From: Fulvia fulva
Lineage: Eukaryota > Ascomycota > Dothideomycetes > Mycosphaerellales > Mycosphaerellaceae
Direction of reading: 5' to 3'
Assembly: GCF_020509005.1 (NCBI RefSeq)
Contig: NC_063013.1
Span: 5,642,001 to 5,706,000, forward strand
DNA length: 64,000 nt
Shown here: one piece after another, positions 62,583 to 64,000 of the stretch
How positions within the stretch are numbered: position 1 is the first letter of the stretch
Layout of the letters: each line of letters begins with the position of its first letter
The notes under the pieces: generated by a model
Told to the model about the DNA's origin: nothing
Databases searched by the model: none
The model's input: only the letters and a program-made list of their open reading frames with translations
Position numbers and translations under genes: made by a program

Positions 62583-64000
62583 GTGAGGCGCATGCTGTTT
62601 TGGTGGGCGTCAGCTGGGATTGATAGGGTCACACGGCCACCGTTGAGTTTAGGAAAGTAGAAGCCTCCGCGGATTATAAGCATCGCAGTACGAAGGAGTT
62701 CCTTGTTGAAAGACAGCAGGAGGGCTCTGCTTGTGTTGCCATCCTTGCTCACACGACTCGCACCCTCGCTCGTGCACGGCGTGAAACGTCTGCAGGCGGA
62801 TCCCTGGACCGATCAACAATAGAATGTTCCTTATACACGCGTGGCGTGTCTCCACATGATGTCAACCGTCGCATTGCGCGTTTGCAACACCTCTTAACGG
62901 CCACCATGCCGCGATATGCGCAATTCTGCTGCCTTTGGAGTGCAGTGAACATCGATTCATGTGCGTCGGCGCAGTCAGCATCTGCAGGTACAATCGCACC
63001 GCGCTCACGTGAGGCACTACTGTCTCACCTTGGACCAGCAGCGAAGCTTAATACACCAAGTTGCGGCGACACGGAGAGCACGGCTGTTCCTGGCGCTAGG
63101 AATCCTGTCGATCCTCCGGCATTCGGCTGACCACTGAGGTGCTGTCCTGCAACCTGCAACATAGCTCTTGCTGCTGTGCGCTTGGCTGAACCACACGGCC
63201 AACAGATCGGTGGAGGCGTGCGCTCACCTGGCGTCAGCTCGCTCGCTTTGACGCGTATAAGACGTGCTCTGCAACGAGACGCGCTAGAAACAGCCTCGCA
63301 AACATGATCTGCTGTGACTGGTGGTGTGGCTTTAGACTCTCGATGTTGTGTTCGTACTTGCCTATCGTGGCCAAGTCTTCTTCAGGCTGAGGGTGAGGGC
63401 AGTCGCCGTTAGGCCTGTCTCACGGGCTCAAACGGCGGACGGCGGCGCTTGTTTTCAGCAGACGAGGGGCTGCTGTTTTTCGCTGGGCCTTTGTACCCTG
63501 TCTGCGATCGGGTGATGTAGCGTGGTCCGCTGCCCGCGACAGACACTCGGGACAGTCCGCATCGCACAGCAGCAACACAGTTGCAGCTTAGGCTTTAACG
63601 AATAGGAGCAACCCTGGCGTGCCTGGCAGCCATCGTCGAGACGTCTTCCTGCCGGCTCTAGGAGTCGAAACTCTGTCCCAAAGTCTTGTGCGTTTAGTGC
63701 AGCTGGTGGACTGGACGTACCTCTAGACCACGACATTCCGGACGGCTGTCTTTCGTGGCGCTGCGGGCTCTGACTTGTGGCCCCTCCCAAGCTTTTGCAA
63801 CGCGCGCAGACGCGATGCGACGATCGGTGCTGTGTGCCGGCCGACTGCGTGCTCAAAACGCTGTCAGCGCAGGGCCAGCGCCGCGGACGCGATGCCTCCG
63901 TGGTGCAGAGCAGACCCGAGCATGATGCTCGTTTAAGGAGGCTGCCGGGCCAGCATCAACAACACAACACAGCACGGCGACCCCCGTCCGCGGACCAGGA
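62583..64000. other. Intergenic to window edge, nothing recognised
   Basis: 1.4 kb after the polymerase gene. Several short frames exist on both strands, none with a domain, splice structure or composition I would defend. The far end may be the promoter of a gene beyond the window. Confidence 0.45.

Noticed and set aside
63455..63856. Minus-strand 133-codon frame near the window end
   Set aside because: No homology-like motif, splice support or credible composition; likely chance in GC-rich DNA.
1..64000. CRISPR arrays or bacterial operons
   Set aside because: Spliced eukaryotic genes throughout; the only regular repeats are microsatellites, LTRs and inverted repeats.

Overview
The window looks like nuclear DNA of a filamentous ascomycete (Pezizomycotina, quite possibly Dothideomycetes). 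The reasons are short introns (about 45-100 nt, mostly GT-AG), fungal-specific gene families (Dal5-like permease, CAF16, Fmp27, glycine-zipper and P/Q/G/Y-rich proteins), a COP9 subunit 5 gene, and transposon relics bearing a strong repeat-induced point mutation (RIP) signature. The exact species cannot be read from the sequence. Left host block (1-16497): a Dal5/Tna1-type MFS permease on the minus strand, with a GC-AG intron; a Gfo/Idh/MocA-type oxidoreductase broken by three indels; an RluA/Pus9-type tRNA pseudouridine synthase (minus); a GNAT acetyltransferase with one frame break; a small 91-residue protein (minus); a von Willebrand A (vWA) protein with P/Q/G/Y-rich ends; an acyl-CoA thioesterase with two frame breaks (minus); a Mod5-type tRNA isopentenyltransferase (minus) divergent from a CAF16-type ABC ATPase; and a GYGQQ-rich glycine-zipper protein (minus). 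Transposon island (16498-45515, 29.0 kb): the block is framed by perfect 48-bp terminal inverted repeats that each contain a hairpin and have TA at the outer edge. Inside is a layered nest. The oldest layer is RIP-eroded, with CpA/TpG largely gone and CpG/TpA abundant: a minus-strand Ty3-type relic (17191-30830), a LINE relic (30831-39380) and unrecognised relics at both edges. Three intact-looking elements lie in this debris on the plus strand. Ty3 chromovirus A (20717-27678) has 425-bp LTRs and TSD GCCGG. Ty3 chromovirus B (31831-39052) has 184-bp LTRs and TSD AATAT, and is the same family as the minus-strand relic. The third is a Tad-like two-ORF LINE (about 39381-44250). Both chromoviruses have an in-phase GGGAAAN heptamer just before the gag stop, with pol in the -1 frame. 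Both also have a 9-nt match between the sequence just after the 5' LTR and a site 35-42 nt downstream of a TATA-like box in the LTR, which is the layout expected for Tf1-like self-priming. Element A additionally carries, antisense between pol and the 3' LTR, a 214-residue ORF with a perfectly spaced Zn(II)2Cys6 cluster followed by a coiled coil. This is the most novel item in the window. Right host block (45516-64000): a single-pass membrane protein whose frame continues past a TGA; the 2949-residue intronless bridge-like lipid-transfer protein Fmp27/BLTP2 (minus); CSN5, the deneddylase of the COP9 signalosome (minus); and, divergent from it, the catalytic subunit of DNA polymerase delta. The host genes are housekeeping or metabolic and do not form one pathway.
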